A stretch of 64,000 nt of DNA from Paraburkholderia gardini (GCF_907164575.1 NZ_CAJQYY010000002.1:248001-312000); one strand, 5' to 3'. Positions 51,372 to 60,282 are shown, counted from the stretch's first letter. The notes: generated by a model from the sequence alone, not told the origin. Program-made: numbers and translations.

Positions 51372-52382
51372 TCAGGCCGCGGACCAGTCGTGAAAGAGCG
51401 GCGAACGCGCGGGCGCGGCGAGCAGCGCTTCGAGTTCGTCGTCCAGCAGCAATACCGTGATCGAAGCGCCTGCCATCTCCAGACTCGTCACATATTCGCC
51501 GACATACGAGCGCGCGATCGTCAGCCCCTGATCCGCGATCGCCGCGGCCGTGCGCCGGTACAGCAGATACAGTTCTTCAAGCGGCGTCGCCCCCAGCCCG
51601 TTGACCAGCACCGCGACGCGCGAGCCTTTCGGCGCGGCGAGATCGCGCAGGATTTCGCCGGAGAGCCGGTCGGCGATCGCGTCGGCCGTTTCGAGTTTTC
51701 CGCGATGCGTGCCGGGCTCGCCATGAATGCCGATGCCGATTTCCATCTCGCCGTCGGGCAGCGTGAAGGTCGGCTTGCCAGCGGCGGGCAGGATCGTCGG
51801 CGACAGGCCGACGCCCATCGTGCGACATTGCGCGTTGGCCTTCGCCGTGATCCGCGCCACTTCGTCGAGCGGATCGCCGCGCTCCGCCGCCGCACCGGCG
51901 CACTTGAACGCGAACACCATGCCGGCGACGCCGCGCCGCTCGCTCGCGCGCGCAGGCGGCGCCGACGCGACGTCGTCGGTCAGCAGCACGGTCTTGATGT
52001 CGATGCCCTCCGGCTCCGCGAGATCGGCGGCCAGGTCGAAATTGAACACGTCCCCGCCGTAATTGCCGTACACGTAGAGCACGCCCGCGCCGCCGTTCAC
52101 CGCCTTCGTCGCTTCGAAAATCTGCTCCGACGAGGGCGACGAAAACACGTTGCCCACCGCGACACCGCTGCACAGTCCTTCGCCGACATAGCCGAGAAAG
52201 CCTGGCATATGCCCCGATCCGCCGCCCGTCACGATACCGACGCGGCCCTCTTTCGGCGCGTCCGCCCGCACCAGCGCGCGGCGGTCGGCGGTGGCGGCCT
52301 TGATCCAGCCCGGATGCGCGATCAGCAGCGAATCGATCACTTCATCGACGAACTGGTCCGGCTGATTGATGATTTTTTTCAC
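51372..52382 (-). CDS. dhaK: dihydroxyacetone kinase subunit DhaK (substrate-binding)
   Basis: A 336-residue DAK1 protein. The substrate-binding GGGSGHMPGFLGYVG and VFSSPSSEQIFEATKAV regions and the covalent substrate histidine H220 in GIGIHGEPGTH are intact; VLVNGLGATPLEELY is the usual C-terminal lobe. It binds dihydroxyacetone or another short ketose by a hemiaminal bond. Start is GTG 52382 with GGGAG six bases upstream; a much longer in-frame extension is an artefact inside the permease gene. It lies 35 bases after the permease. Confidence 0.93.
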   Translation of the reverse strand: MKKIINQPDQFVDEVIDSLLIAHPGWIKAATADRRALVRADAPKEGRVGIVTGGGSGHMPGFLGYVGEGLCSGVAVGNVFSSPSSEQIFEATKAVNGGAGVLYVYGNYGGDVFNFDLAADLAEPEGIDIKTVLLTDDVASAPPARASERRGVAGMVFAFKCAGAAAERGDPLDEVARITAKANAQCRTMGVGLSPTILPAAGKPTFTLPDGEMEIGIGIHGEPGTHRGKLETADAIADRLSGEILRDLAAPKGSRVAVLVNGLGATPLEELYLLYRRTAAAIADQGLTIARSYVGEYVTSLEMAGASITVLLLDDELEALLAAPARSPLFHDWSAA

Positions 52383-52417
52383 ACGAGTCTCCCTGAGTGA
52401 TCCGGTTAAAAAAATGG

Positions 52418-53419
52418 TCAGTTCTTGCGACGCTGGCTGAGCGCGTCGAGCATCACCGCGGCGAAGATCACGCCGCCCTGAATGAACTGGGTCCAGAAAG
52501 GATTCACGCCGAGCAGCGACAGGCCGACGTTGATCACGCCGATCAGCACCACGCCGATAAACGTGCCGATGATCGAACCGCGTCCGCCGGCGAGCGACGT
52601 GCCGCCGATCACGATGCCCGCGATCACCTGCAATTCGAGCCCGTTCGCCGCCGACGGCAACGCCGAGTTCAGGCGTCCCGCGAGCACGATGCCGGCAATC
52701 GCCGCCGTCACGCCGGCGAGCGTATAGGTCAGGAAGATCACGCGGCGCACCGGAATGCCCGCAAGCCGCGCCGCCTCCATGTTGCCGCCGACCGCGAACA
52801 CCTGATGGCCGAAGGTAGTCTTGCGCAGCAGCACGTGGCCGATCAGGAATACGACCAGCATGACGATCATCGGCGCGGGCAATCCCGCCACCGACTTCGC
52901 ACCGAACGCAGTGAACGCGTTGGGGAAATCGAACTTGGTGCGGCCGTCGGAAATGGCGAGCGTGAGGCCGCGCGCCATCGCCATCATCGCGAGCGTCACG
53001 ATGAACGGCACAAGCCGCAACCACGCGACCGAAATGCCGTTTAGCGCGCCGACGCCCGCGCCGACCGCGATGGCAATCGCGAGACCGGCAAGACCGAGCC
53101 CGATGTTGTCGGGCGTCGAACCCGCCATCAGCGTCGCGGCGACCATGCCGCTCAACGCCACCAGCGAACCGACCGACAGGTCGATGCCGGACGTGATGAT
53201 GACGAACGTGCCGCCGACCGCCGCGATCCCCACCACCGACACCTGCACCATGATGTTGGTCAGCGTGCTGGTGGTGAGGAATTCCGGCGACGTGATCGAC
53301 AGCACCACGCAGATGATCACCAGCGCGGCGAACAGCGGTCCGATGCCGCTGCGCAACTGTCGTATCAGGCGGCTCGAAAGCGCGTCGGAATCTGTCGGTT
53401 TTGCTGCCGTCGAAGTCAT
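52418..53419 (-). CDS. ABC sugar transporter permease (RbsC-like)
   Basis: A 333-residue inner-membrane permease with about nine to ten helices. The family signatures ITSGIDLSVGSLVAL, AVGGNMEAARLAGI and GGTSLAGGRGSIIGTFIG are present. Its ATG overlaps the ATPase stop as ATGA. It forms the channel of the ribose-type importer with the ATPase and binding protein upstream; the presumed substrate is a pentose or 5-modified pentose given the downstream enzymes. Confidence 0.94.
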   Translation of the reverse strand: MTSTAAKPTDSDALSSRLIRQLRSGIGPLFAALVIICVVLSITSPEFLTTSTLTNIMVQVSVVGIAAVGGTFVIITSGIDLSVGSLVALSGMVAATLMAGSTPDNIGLGLAGLAIAIAVGAGVGALNGISVAWLRLVPFIVTLAMMAMARGLTLAISDGRTKFDFPNAFTAFGAKSVAGLPAPMIVMLVVFLIGHVLLRKTTFGHQVFAVGGNMEAARLAGIPVRRVIFLTYTLAGVTAAIAGIVLAGRLNSALPSAANGLELQVIAGIVIGGTSLAGGRGSIIGTFIGVVLIGVINVGLSLLGVNPFWTQFIQGGVIFAAVMLDALSQRRKN

Positions 53420-54969
53420 GCGCCTACTCCTGTCGTCGCCCACTGAATGACCGTTTCCGAATCCGCCTTGTCGCGCGGCAGCTCGGTGACGATCCTGCCG
53501 CGATGCATCACGAGGACGCGATCCGACATGCCCAGCAATTCCGGCAACTCCGAACTCACCATCACGACCGCCGCGCCCGCCCGCGCCATCGACACCATGT
53601 GCGCATAGATTTCCGTCTTCGCGCCGACATCGATGCCGCGCGTCGGTTCGTCGAGCATGATCACAGCCGGTTGCGTCGCGCTCGCGCGGCCAAGAATCAC
53701 TTTCTGCTGGTTGCCGCCGGACAGATTGCCGGTGATCTGCAGCACCGACGGCGCGCGCACCGAGAAGCGCGTACTCGCATCCTGGGCAAGCTTGCGCTTT
53801 CTCGCGTTGCGCACGAAGCCGCCCGTCGCCAGCGCTTTCAGGCTCGACAGCGCGATGTTTTCCTCGATGCTCGCATCGAGCACGAGACCCTCGAGCTTGC
53901 GGTCCTCCGCCGTATAGACGAGGCCGTGACGCATGCCCTCGGTCGGAGAATGAATCGCGACTTTGCGCCCGCGTATCCAGACCTCGCCTTCGGTGACCTT
54001 CTGCGCGCCGAAAATCGCCTTTAGCAATTCGGTGCGTCCCGCACCGGCAATGCCCGCGATCCCGACGATTTCACCGGCCCGCACGCTGAAGCTCGCGTGC
54101 CGGACAATGGGCGGACTCGCCAGATCGCGCACGTCCAGCACCACCGGCCCGTAATCGCGCGGCTCCCACGGATAGAACGAATCCAGGGTGCGCGCGACCA
54201 TCGCCTGCACCAGATCCTGTTCGGTCCATTGCGCCATCGCGCGCACGCCGACCGTCGCGCCATCGCGCATCACGACGGCGGAATCGGCCAGTTCGAACAC
54301 CTCTTCCAGATGATGCGAGATGAAGATGATGCCCATCCCGGTTGCCCGCAACCGTCGCACGACCGCATAGAGATTGGTGATATCCGCGGCCTGCAAGGCC
54401 GCCGTCGGCTCGTCCATCACCAGGATGCGGGCATCGCGCGCGACCGCTTTCGCGACCTCGACGAGTTGCCGCCGGTTCAACGGCAGATCGCCGAGCCGCA
54501 TCGACGGCGACACCATATCGAGCCCCACCTGGGCGAGTGCTTCGCGCGCCCGTCGATCCGCTTCGTGTCGCAGCACGAAGCCGTTGCGCGACGGCATCCG
54601 GCCGAGAAACAGGTTCTCGGCGACGGTCATGTCGTTGATCAGCGACAGTTCCTGATAGATCACGGCCACGCCTGCGTCGATTGCAGCGTGGGTGCCGCGG
54701 GCAAGCGGCTCGCCGTTGATCTCGATCGTGCCTTCGTCCGGCTCATAGGCGCCCGACAGCGTCTTGATCAGCGACGACTTGCCCGCGCCGTTCTCGCCGA
54801 CGATCGCCATCACGTGACCCGCGTGCAGCGTGAGACTCACGCCGCGCAGCGCCTTCACACCCGGAAAACTCTTGACGATGCCTTCCATACGCAGCAACGG
54901 CGCACGGTCACCGGCGCGCGCGTCCGGCTGCGCGTCGGCCTGAAACTGCGAACCCGTTTCCGCATTCAT
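53416..54969 (-). CDS. ABC sugar transporter ATPase (RbsA-like, two domains)
   Basis: A 517-residue double ATPase. Domain 1: Walker A GENGAGKSSLIK, Walker B ILVMDEPTAAL, with a degenerate signature LPLNRRQLVEVAKA. Domain 2: Walker A-like GIAGAGRTELLK, signature LSGGNQQKV, Walker B VIMLDEPTRGID. This asymmetry is normal for RbsA/MglA proteins. About 35 leading residues precede the fold. ATG 54969 follows AGGACG. It lies 81 bases after the binding protein. Confidence 0.95.
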   Translation of the reverse strand: MNAETGSQFQADAQPDARAGDRAPLLRMEGIVKSFPGVKALRGVSLTLHAGHVMAIVGENGAGKSSLIKTLSGAYEPDEGTIEINGEPLARGTHAAIDAGVAVIYQELSLINDMTVAENLFLGRMPSRNGFVLRHEADRRAREALAQVGLDMVSPSMRLGDLPLNRRQLVEVAKAVARDARILVMDEPTAALQAADITNLYAVVRRLRATGMGIIFISHHLEEVFELADSAVVMRDGATVGVRAMAQWTEQDLVQAMVARTLDSFYPWEPRDYGPVVLDVRDLASPPIVRHASFSVRAGEIVGIAGIAGAGRTELLKAIFGAQKVTEGEVWIRGRKVAIHSPTEGMRHGLVYTAEDRKLEGLVLDASIEENIALSSLKALATGGFVRNARKRKLAQDASTRFSVRAPSVLQITGNLSGGNQQKVILGRASATQPAVIMLDEPTRGIDVGAKTEIYAHMVSMARAGAAVVMVSSELPELLGMSDRVLVMHRGRIVTELPRDKADSETVIQWATTGVGA

Positions 54970-55050
54970 GATTGCGTCCTGCCTCGAATGACACGCGCTT
55001 TGCCTGCGGGCAAAGCGCGTGTCCAACCGCGACTTCAGTTCGTCTTCAGC

Positions 55051-56142
55051 TTACTGGCTGACCTGCAATGACCACAGCCCGTACTTCTTCGTTTCATCGG
55101 AATCGATGTTCGACTTGTCGATCAGCAACGTCGGCCATGCGTAATTCGCGGGCACCGGCTTCTTCGCGTTGTTATCGGCGATAAAGCTCAACGCCTTCGC
55201 GGCCATTTCAATCGGATTCTGCGAGATCGTCGCGTCCTGCTTGCCCGCCCGGATCGCCGAAAGCGCCTGCGCCGTGCCGTCCGCGCCGATCACCATGATG
55301 TGTTCCTTGTCGCCGAGCGGCTTGTAACGGCCCGCGTTGTCGATCGCTTTTTCCGCGCCGACCGTGTTGTCGTCGTTCGCACCGAACACGGCATCGATCT
55401 GCGGGAATTTCTGCAGGATATTGGTCATCGCGTTCAGCGACTTCTCCTGATCGAACGCGCCCTCCTGACGGGCGACCACCTTGATGCCCGGATACTTCGC
55501 CATCTCGTCGCTGAAGCCTTTCTCGCGATCGGTGGCGGCAGTCGTACCGACGAGCCCGATCAGATCGACCACGTTGCCCTTCGGCGAACCATAGCGTTCC
55601 TTCAGCTTGTCGGCGATCCACTTCGCGCCGGTGGCGCCGAGCGCGACGTTATCCGATGCGACGAACGAGGTAACCTTGCCGCCGTCCGACCCGCGATCGA
55701 GCGTGAACACCGGGATGCCCATCGAATTCGCTTTCTGGACGGCGGGAATGATCGCTTTCGAATCGATCGGATTCAGCACGAGCGCGGTAATGCCCTGGCT
55801 CAACAGATTGTTCGCGTCGTTGACCTGTTGCTGCGCGTCGCCGTTCGCATTGGTTTGCACGAGATCGAAGCCCTGATCTTTCGCGCCCTTTTCCACGCCG
55901 AGTTTCAGCCCGACGAAGAACGCGTTGTTCAACGTCGATACCGAGAAACCGATCTTCGGCTTGCCGCTCGCCGCGGCCGCGGGCGCCGCGCTCGCGGTCG
56001 CATCGCTCGCCGCGGTGCTGGCCGACGACGGCGACTCGCTCTTCGAACAGCCGCTCAACGCGGCAGCCGCACACAGCACGACGGCACCCGTCGATGCGCC
56101 CAACGTGCCCCAACGGTCGAATCTTCCTGAATTCCAGGCCAT
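55051..56142 (-). CDS. ABC sugar-binding lipoprotein (RbsB-like)
   Basis: A 363-residue periplasmic binding protein of the ribose/galactose cluster. Lipobox LSGC (acceptor C32), then a Ser/Ala-rich linker (about 33-60) and the binding fold: KIGFSVSTLNNAFFVGLKLG, LVLNPIDSKAIIPAV, IPVFTLDRGSDGG, VFGANDDNTVGAEKAI. The lipobox is unusual, since most RbsB-type proteins of Gram-negatives are soluble. ATG 56142 follows GGAGACAGAT; an ATG four codons earlier lacks this. Ligand unknown; context suggests a 5-deoxy- or 5-methylthio-pentose or related ketose. Confidence 0.93.
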   Translation of the reverse strand: MAWNSGRFDRWGTLGASTGAVVLCAAAALSGCSKSESPSSASTAASDATASAAPAAAASGKPKIGFSVSTLNNAFFVGLKLGVEKGAKDQGFDLVQTNANGDAQQQVNDANNLLSQGITALVLNPIDSKAIIPAVQKANSMGIPVFTLDRGSDGGKVTSFVASDNVALGATGAKWIADKLKERYGSPKGNVVDLIGLVGTTAATDREKGFSDEMAKYPGIKVVARQEGAFDQEKSLNAMTNILQKFPQIDAVFGANDDNTVGAEKAIDNAGRYKPLGDKEHIMVIGADGTAQALSAIRAGKQDATISQNPIEMAAKALSFIADNNAKKPVPANYAWPTLLIDKSNIDSDETKKYGLWSLQVSQ

Positions 56143-56192
56143 ATCTGTCTCCATTGTTCAAGTTATGTAGCGCCGTGTGCTACGAGCCGGCG

Positions 56193-56912
56193 TCAGGCTT
56201 TGCTGTTGCTATTGCTGTTACTGCTTTCGCGGCGCAAGCCGTAGTTGCTGAACTTCTTCACTACTTCGCCGATTTCCTCATCCGTCAGCACGGGCGGCGG
56301 CCCGAGCTGACCGGCGAGCAGATACTGCTTCGCCAATACTTCGACTTCGTTTGCGAGCCACAGCGCGCGCGCCAGATCCCGGCCCAGCGCGATGACGCCG
56401 TGATGCGCGAGCAGACACGCGGTGCGATCCTGCAACGCCTGCAACGCGTGGTCCGACAGCGCCTGGCTGCCGAAGGTCGCGTAGGGCGCGCAGCGGATCG
56501 AATTGCCGCCCGCCACGGCGATCATGTAGTGATGCGCGTGCATGTCACGGCCGTGAATCGCGATTGCGGTCGCGGCGTTCGAATGCGTGTGTACGACAGC
56601 GTTGATGTCCTGCCGGGCCTGCAGGATGTCGCGATGAAAGCGCCACTCGCTCGACGGTCCGCGCTCGCTGAAAACCGCTGCATCCGGCTGCACATCGAGC
56701 GGCAGCCATACGATCATGTCCGCCGCCAGCGCCGACGCGGGTACGCCGCTCGGCGTAATCAGCAAACCGTCGCGCCAGCGCACGCTGACATTGCCGGATG
56801 TGCCCTGATTGATGCCGAGCCGCTCCATCTCGAGCGCGGTTTTCACGATTCCGGCTCGCAACGACGCTTCATCTGCGCTGTCATTGACGGTTTCGGTCAC
56901 GTTCACGCTCAC
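56193..56912 (-). CDS. class II aldolase/adducin-family protein
   Basis: A 239-residue FucA-type aldolase. Zinc histidines are in VVHTHSNAATA and LLAHHGVIALG, the catalytic acid in SSEWRFH, and GTSGNVSVR is the phosphate-binding loop. In the DHAP shunt this type of enzyme splits 5-deoxyribulose-1-P or 5-methylthioribulose-1-P into DHAP and an aldehyde. The GTG start overlaps the MtnA stop (GTGA), which supports action on the MtnA product. A Ser-Asn repeat (SSNSNSNSKA) ends the protein. Confidence 0.9.
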   Translation of the reverse strand: MSVNVTETVNDSADEASLRAGIVKTALEMERLGINQGTSGNVSVRWRDGLLITPSGVPASALAADMIVWLPLDVQPDAAVFSERGPSSEWRFHRDILQARQDINAVVHTHSNAATAIAIHGRDMHAHHYMIAVAGGNSIRCAPYATFGSQALSDHALQALQDRTACLLAHHGVIALGRDLARALWLANEVEVLAKQYLLAGQLGPPPVLTDEEIGEVVKKFSNYGLRRESSNSNSNSKA

Positions 56913-58042
56913 GACGTGGCTCCGAACAGCGCGGCAAGTTGCGTATCGAACGGCGCGTTGATGATGCCGCGTTCGGTGATATAGCCGGTCACGAGGTCAT
57001 GCGGCGTCACGTCGAAAGCCGGGTTGCGAACCTTGATGCCTTCAGGCGCGATCGCGTGTCCGCCGAGATGCGTGACTTCGTCGTCGCGACGCTCCTCGAT
57101 GACGATGGCGTTGCCGCTGGGCGTCTGCAAATCGAGCGTCGACGATGGACACGCGACATAGAAAGGCACGTTGAAATGCCGCGCGACAATCGCAACGCTC
57201 AACGTGCCAATCTTGTTCGCGAAGTCGCCGTTCGCCGCCACGCGATCCGCGCCGACGATCACCACGTCCACCTGCTTTCCCGCGATCAGCGAGGCGGCCA
57301 TGCCGTCCGTGATCAGGGTGACATCGACGCCTGCCTGTTGCAGCTCGTACGCAGTCAAACGCGCGCCTTGCAGCAACGGTCGGGTTTCGTCCGCATAGAC
57401 GCGAAACGGAATGCCGGCACGCTGTGCGAGATAGATCGGCGCGGTCGCAGTGCCGAGACCGGTCGTCGCCAGCGCACCGGCGTTGCAATGCGTGAGCACA
57501 CCGCTACCGGGCGCGATCAGCGTCATTCCGTGTCTGCCGATCTGCTCGCATAGCAACTGGTCCTCGTCATGAATCGACGTCGCTTCGTCCACCAGTGCGC
57601 GGTAGAGCGAAAGCGCGTCGCTTGCGTTCGAACGGTCCGCGGCGCGCAGCATCCGCTTCAGGCTCCAGCTGAGATTGACTGCCGTGGGCCGCGCGCTGTC
57701 GAGATATGCGGCGCGCTCTTTCAACGCTTCGCGAAATGCGCCGATGGGCAAGTCGCGCGACGACTGCATCGCGACGCACAAGCCATACGCTGCCGCGACG
57801 CCGATTGCCGGTGCACCCCGTACCCGCAACTCGTGGATCGCGCGCCATACTTCATGCGCATTGGTCAGCGTTTCGATGACCGTGGATTGCGGCAAGCGGG
57901 TCTGGTCGAGAATCCGCAGGCAGTCGTCTTCCCACGCGAGCGTGGCCGGCAGGTTCAGGAAAGGCGACGGCGATACCATGCGTGCTCCGGTGCGAGATGA
58001 AGAGTGGGAGGTGATCACTTCGGATGACGCGGCGAGATTCAT
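56909..58042 (-). CDS. mtnA: S-methyl-5-thioribose-1-phosphate isomerase
   Basis: A 377-residue aldose-ketose isomerase converting 5-methylthioribose-1-P (or 5-deoxyribose-1-P) to the ribulose-1-P form. Conserved segments: IHELRVRGAPAIGVAAAYG, LTHCNAGALAT with the active Cys, VYADETRPLLQGARLTA, LITDGMAA, VVIVGADRVAANGD with the catalytic Asp, ANKIGT. About 22 leading residues precede the usual N-terminus, so ATG at codon 22 is an alternative start. It begins 2 bases after the mtnK stop. Confidence 0.94.
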   Translation of the reverse strand: MNLAASSEVITSHSSSRTGARMVSPSPFLNLPATLAWEDDCLRILDQTRLPQSTVIETLTNAHEVWRAIHELRVRGAPAIGVAAAYGLCVAMQSSRDLPIGAFREALKERAAYLDSARPTAVNLSWSLKRMLRAADRSNASDALSLYRALVDEATSIHDEDQLLCEQIGRHGMTLIAPGSGVLTHCNAGALATTGLGTATAPIYLAQRAGIPFRVYADETRPLLQGARLTAYELQQAGVDVTLITDGMAASLIAGKQVDVVIVGADRVAANGDFANKIGTLSVAIVARHFNVPFYVACPSSTLDLQTPSGNAIVIEERRDDEVTHLGGHAIAPEGIKVRNPAFDVTPHDLVTGYITERGIINAPFDTQLAALFGATS

Positions 58043-58044
58043 GG

Positions 58045-59325
58045 CTATGCGCGTCCGTCGGCTTGCAACTCGCGCGCCATCGAGACGACCTGCGCAATGT
58101 TGCCGATCGCGGTCCGCTCGAGCAGCAGGCGTTCAGCGCAACGCAATGCGCGCACTTCGACAACGGCTCTCAACGCGTTATCCGCGATGCTGGTGATATC
58201 GGCGACCTTGGCCATGCCGACAATGCGCCGGATCATCTTGCAGCCCGCGAATCCCAGCGATTCGGCAAGGAGCCGCTGCATGAACCGCGCGCGATACGCC
58301 TCGACACACACGCCGCCGGGATCGTCACCGATGAAATGACTCTTGCGGCGGCTTTCGTGATCGCGCCACAGCGCCAGGAACGTCTGTTCGAAGCCGCTCC
58401 AGATGGACGTCACCTGATCGAGAAGCCAGTCGCGATAACTCGTCGCGCCGGCATTGCCATGCCTGCCCGCCGTCTGATGACGATCGTGCCAGTCGCGTGA
58501 AAAATACGCGAGCAACAGATTCGCAAGCACCGCGCCGATATCGAAACCCATGGGTCCGTAGAACGCGAACTCAGGGTCGATCACATAGGTTTCGTCCTGG
58601 TTGACCATGATCGAGCCCGTGTGCAGATCGCCGTGCAAAAGCGTCTCGGCATCGTTCATGAAAGCCCATTTCATCTCGGCCACGGCGATGCGCAACGCCG
58701 GCGATTGCCGCAGACGCCCGATTTCCGCGCGCGGAAAGGCCGGGCTATATACATTCGACGGATGATCTTCGAACGGATACGTGAACACCAGGTCTTCCGT
58801 GATCTTGCATAGCTCGCTGTTCACCGCGTCGCGGACCGCCTGCTTCTTCACGTCGGGCGCGAGAAAAAGATCGGAGCCGTAAAACAGCGTGTGCGCGAGG
58901 TAAGTCGAAAGATGCGCGGCGAGCTTCGGATAGACGACGCCGTCCATCAAGCCTTGCCGCAGGATCCGGTGCGACGACAGCCGTTGCATCACCATCAGGA
59001 ACAGCTCGCTGTCGGCGTGATAGACGCGCGGCACATGCTGCGGACACAACGCGCCAAAGCGCTGCAACGCAGCGACCTCGCGTTCCATCCGGTGCCGTGT
59101 AAGCGGCCACGACTTGCCGACCAGCCGCAGAAACGGCGGCGCCTGCTTCACGACAACGCTTTTTTCCGGGGCCTGCGCGTTACTGACGAAATAGACGAAG
59201 TTCAGGTTACCGTCGCCGACCTCCGCGATGTCGAGTTCGCCAGGTTCGTTGAGCAACGCATACACCGCCGGGACACCCCGCAAATACGCCGACAACTCCG
59301 AGGAACTGAGTGCTTCGAATTCCAT
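58045..59325 (-). CDS. mtnK: S-methyl-5-thioribose kinase
   Basis: A 426-residue kinase with a choline/aminoglycoside-kinase-like fold that phosphorylates 5-methylthioribose at C1. It has the family GDGNLNFVYFV loop and VVVKQAPPFLR lysine, the catalytic loop LLHGDLHTGSIMV, and the metal-binding VIDPEFAFYGPMGFDIG. ATG 59325 follows GGAGGAG at 7 bases; GTG 59340 is an unlikely alternative. It is the first enzyme gene after the regulator (27 bases). Confidence 0.93.
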   Translation of the reverse strand: MEFEALSSSELSAYLRGVPAVYALLNEPGELDIAEVGDGNLNFVYFVSNAQAPEKSVVVKQAPPFLRLVGKSWPLTRHRMEREVAALQRFGALCPQHVPRVYHADSELFLMVMQRLSSHRILRQGLMDGVVYPKLAAHLSTYLAHTLFYGSDLFLAPDVKKQAVRDAVNSELCKITEDLVFTYPFEDHPSNVYSPAFPRAEIGRLRQSPALRIAVAEMKWAFMNDAETLLHGDLHTGSIMVNQDETYVIDPEFAFYGPMGFDIGAVLANLLLAYFSRDWHDRHQTAGRHGNAGATSYRDWLLDQVTSIWSGFEQTFLALWRDHESRRKSHFIGDDPGGVCVEAYRARFMQRLLAESLGFAGCKMIRRIVGMAKVADITSIADNALRAVVEVRALRCAERLLLERTAIGNIAQVVSMARELQADGRA

Positions 59326-59352
59326 GAATGTCTCCTCCACATTCGAACCGGC

Positions 59353-60072
59353 TCAGCGTTTCTTGCGGACCAGGTCGAACTTGAAGATGGCTGTGTTGTA
59401 GTAGTCGTTGCTATAGCAGATCGGCTCGCCGCTCTGATCGAAATCCACTTCGTCGAGCAGCAGGAACAGACCGAAGCCGTCGCCAAGCTCGGGCAGATCG
59501 CGCGGCGTCAGGATGGTCGGATGTATCGACGTATGCGTGTGTGAAAGCCTTCGTCCAGTCCGCCCGAACATCGCGAACAGCGATTCGCCGAGTTCGCCGC
59601 CGCATGCGTCGAAGACATGTTTCGGAACGGTATCGATGCAATACGCCGCGATCGCGTCGTCCGCGCATCGCACGCGCTCGATGCGCACGCAGTCGTCGCC
59701 GACGGCGAGACGCAACTTGCCGGCGAGACTTTCGGATGCCTTGATGTGTTCGATCTGCAACCGGCAGGTGGCCGGCACGGCGCCAACGCTGCGGATCATA
59801 TCGGTCACAGACATCAGATCATCGAGGCCGCCTTGCAGCTTTAGCGAAATTTGTCTGATGAAGGTGCCGCGCCCCTGAACCCGCGATAACAGGCCATGTG
59901 AAATCATTTGCGCGACTGCTTCCCGAAGACTCGACCGGCCGACCCCCAATAGCTCGCAAAGCTCTATTTCAGTGGGAATCTGGTCGCCTGGCTTGAGTGA
60001 TTTTTCCCGGATCATCGTCATCAACGACTCCTGGATTTTCTCGCTCATCGAGTGCTCGACGCTCAGACGCAT
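59353..60072 (-). CDS. GntR-family regulator, HutC subfamily (UTRA domain)
   Basis: A 239-residue regulator. The N-terminal GntR helix-turn-helix spans about 8-75 (SLKPGDQIPTEIELCELLGVGRSSLREAV, GRGTFI), followed by a UTRA-type ligand domain (about 95-235). It leads the salvage operon and should repress it until a sugar-phosphate or the imported sugar is bound. An operator candidate lies in the promoter upstream of its own gene, so autoregulation is likely. ATG 60072 follows GGGACACG; ATG 60048 is an alternative. Confidence 0.9.
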   Translation of the reverse strand: MRLSVEHSMSEKIQESLMTMIREKSLKPGDQIPTEIELCELLGVGRSSLREAVAQMISHGLLSRVQGRGTFIRQISLKLQGGLDDLMSVTDMIRSVGAVPATCRLQIEHIKASESLAGKLRLAVGDDCVRIERVRCADDAIAAYCIDTVPKHVFDACGGELGESLFAMFGRTGRRLSHTHTSIHPTILTPRDLPELGDGFGLFLLLDEVDFDQSGEPICYSNDYYNTAIFKFDLVRKKR

Positions 60073-60100
60073 ACGTGTCCCAGGTGATCAGTACCGCATC

Positions 60101-60129
60101 AATATAGGTCAGATGTCTGATGTATTCAG
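60101..60129 (-). promoter_or_regulatory. promoter with operator for the GntR-mtnK-mtnA-aldolase-ABC-dhaKL operon
   Basis: On the minus strand CTGAAT (60124-60129) and TATATT (60101-60106) are separated by exactly 17 bases. Inside the spacer, TCAGA-TG-TCTGA (60109-60120) has two perfect 5-base inverted arms. A repressor bound there would block RNA polymerase. It lies about 30 bases upstream of the regulator ATG. Confidence 0.55.
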
Positions 60130-60213
60130 GGGGTGTTTACCCGTAAAGCTGGGGCTGGTGTGTGGGCGCGAGGTGCGTAAGCCTTCGCCGATTGTGGTGC
60201 GCGCGGAAGGATA

Positions 60214-60282
60214 GCGCTCGCGCAGTCGCTGGATGGCATGCGCGAGTCGCTGGAGAAACTGGAGCTGCGTTATATCGACTGA
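60214..60282 (+). pseudogene. remnant of an aldo/keto reductase gene
   Basis: A 22-codon stretch reads ALAQSLDGMRESLEKLELRYID and then a TGA stop. It resembles the aldo/keto reductase segment 'SLxRLGLDYIDLY' that contains the family's second signature. Nothing else of such a gene is visible around it. Probably a decayed fragment; short enough that chance is possible. Confidence 0.4.

Noticed and set aside
52383..53024. N-terminal extension of dhaK by about 210 codons
   Set aside because: It lies out of frame inside the permease gene. GTG 52382 with GGGAG gives the normal DhaK length.
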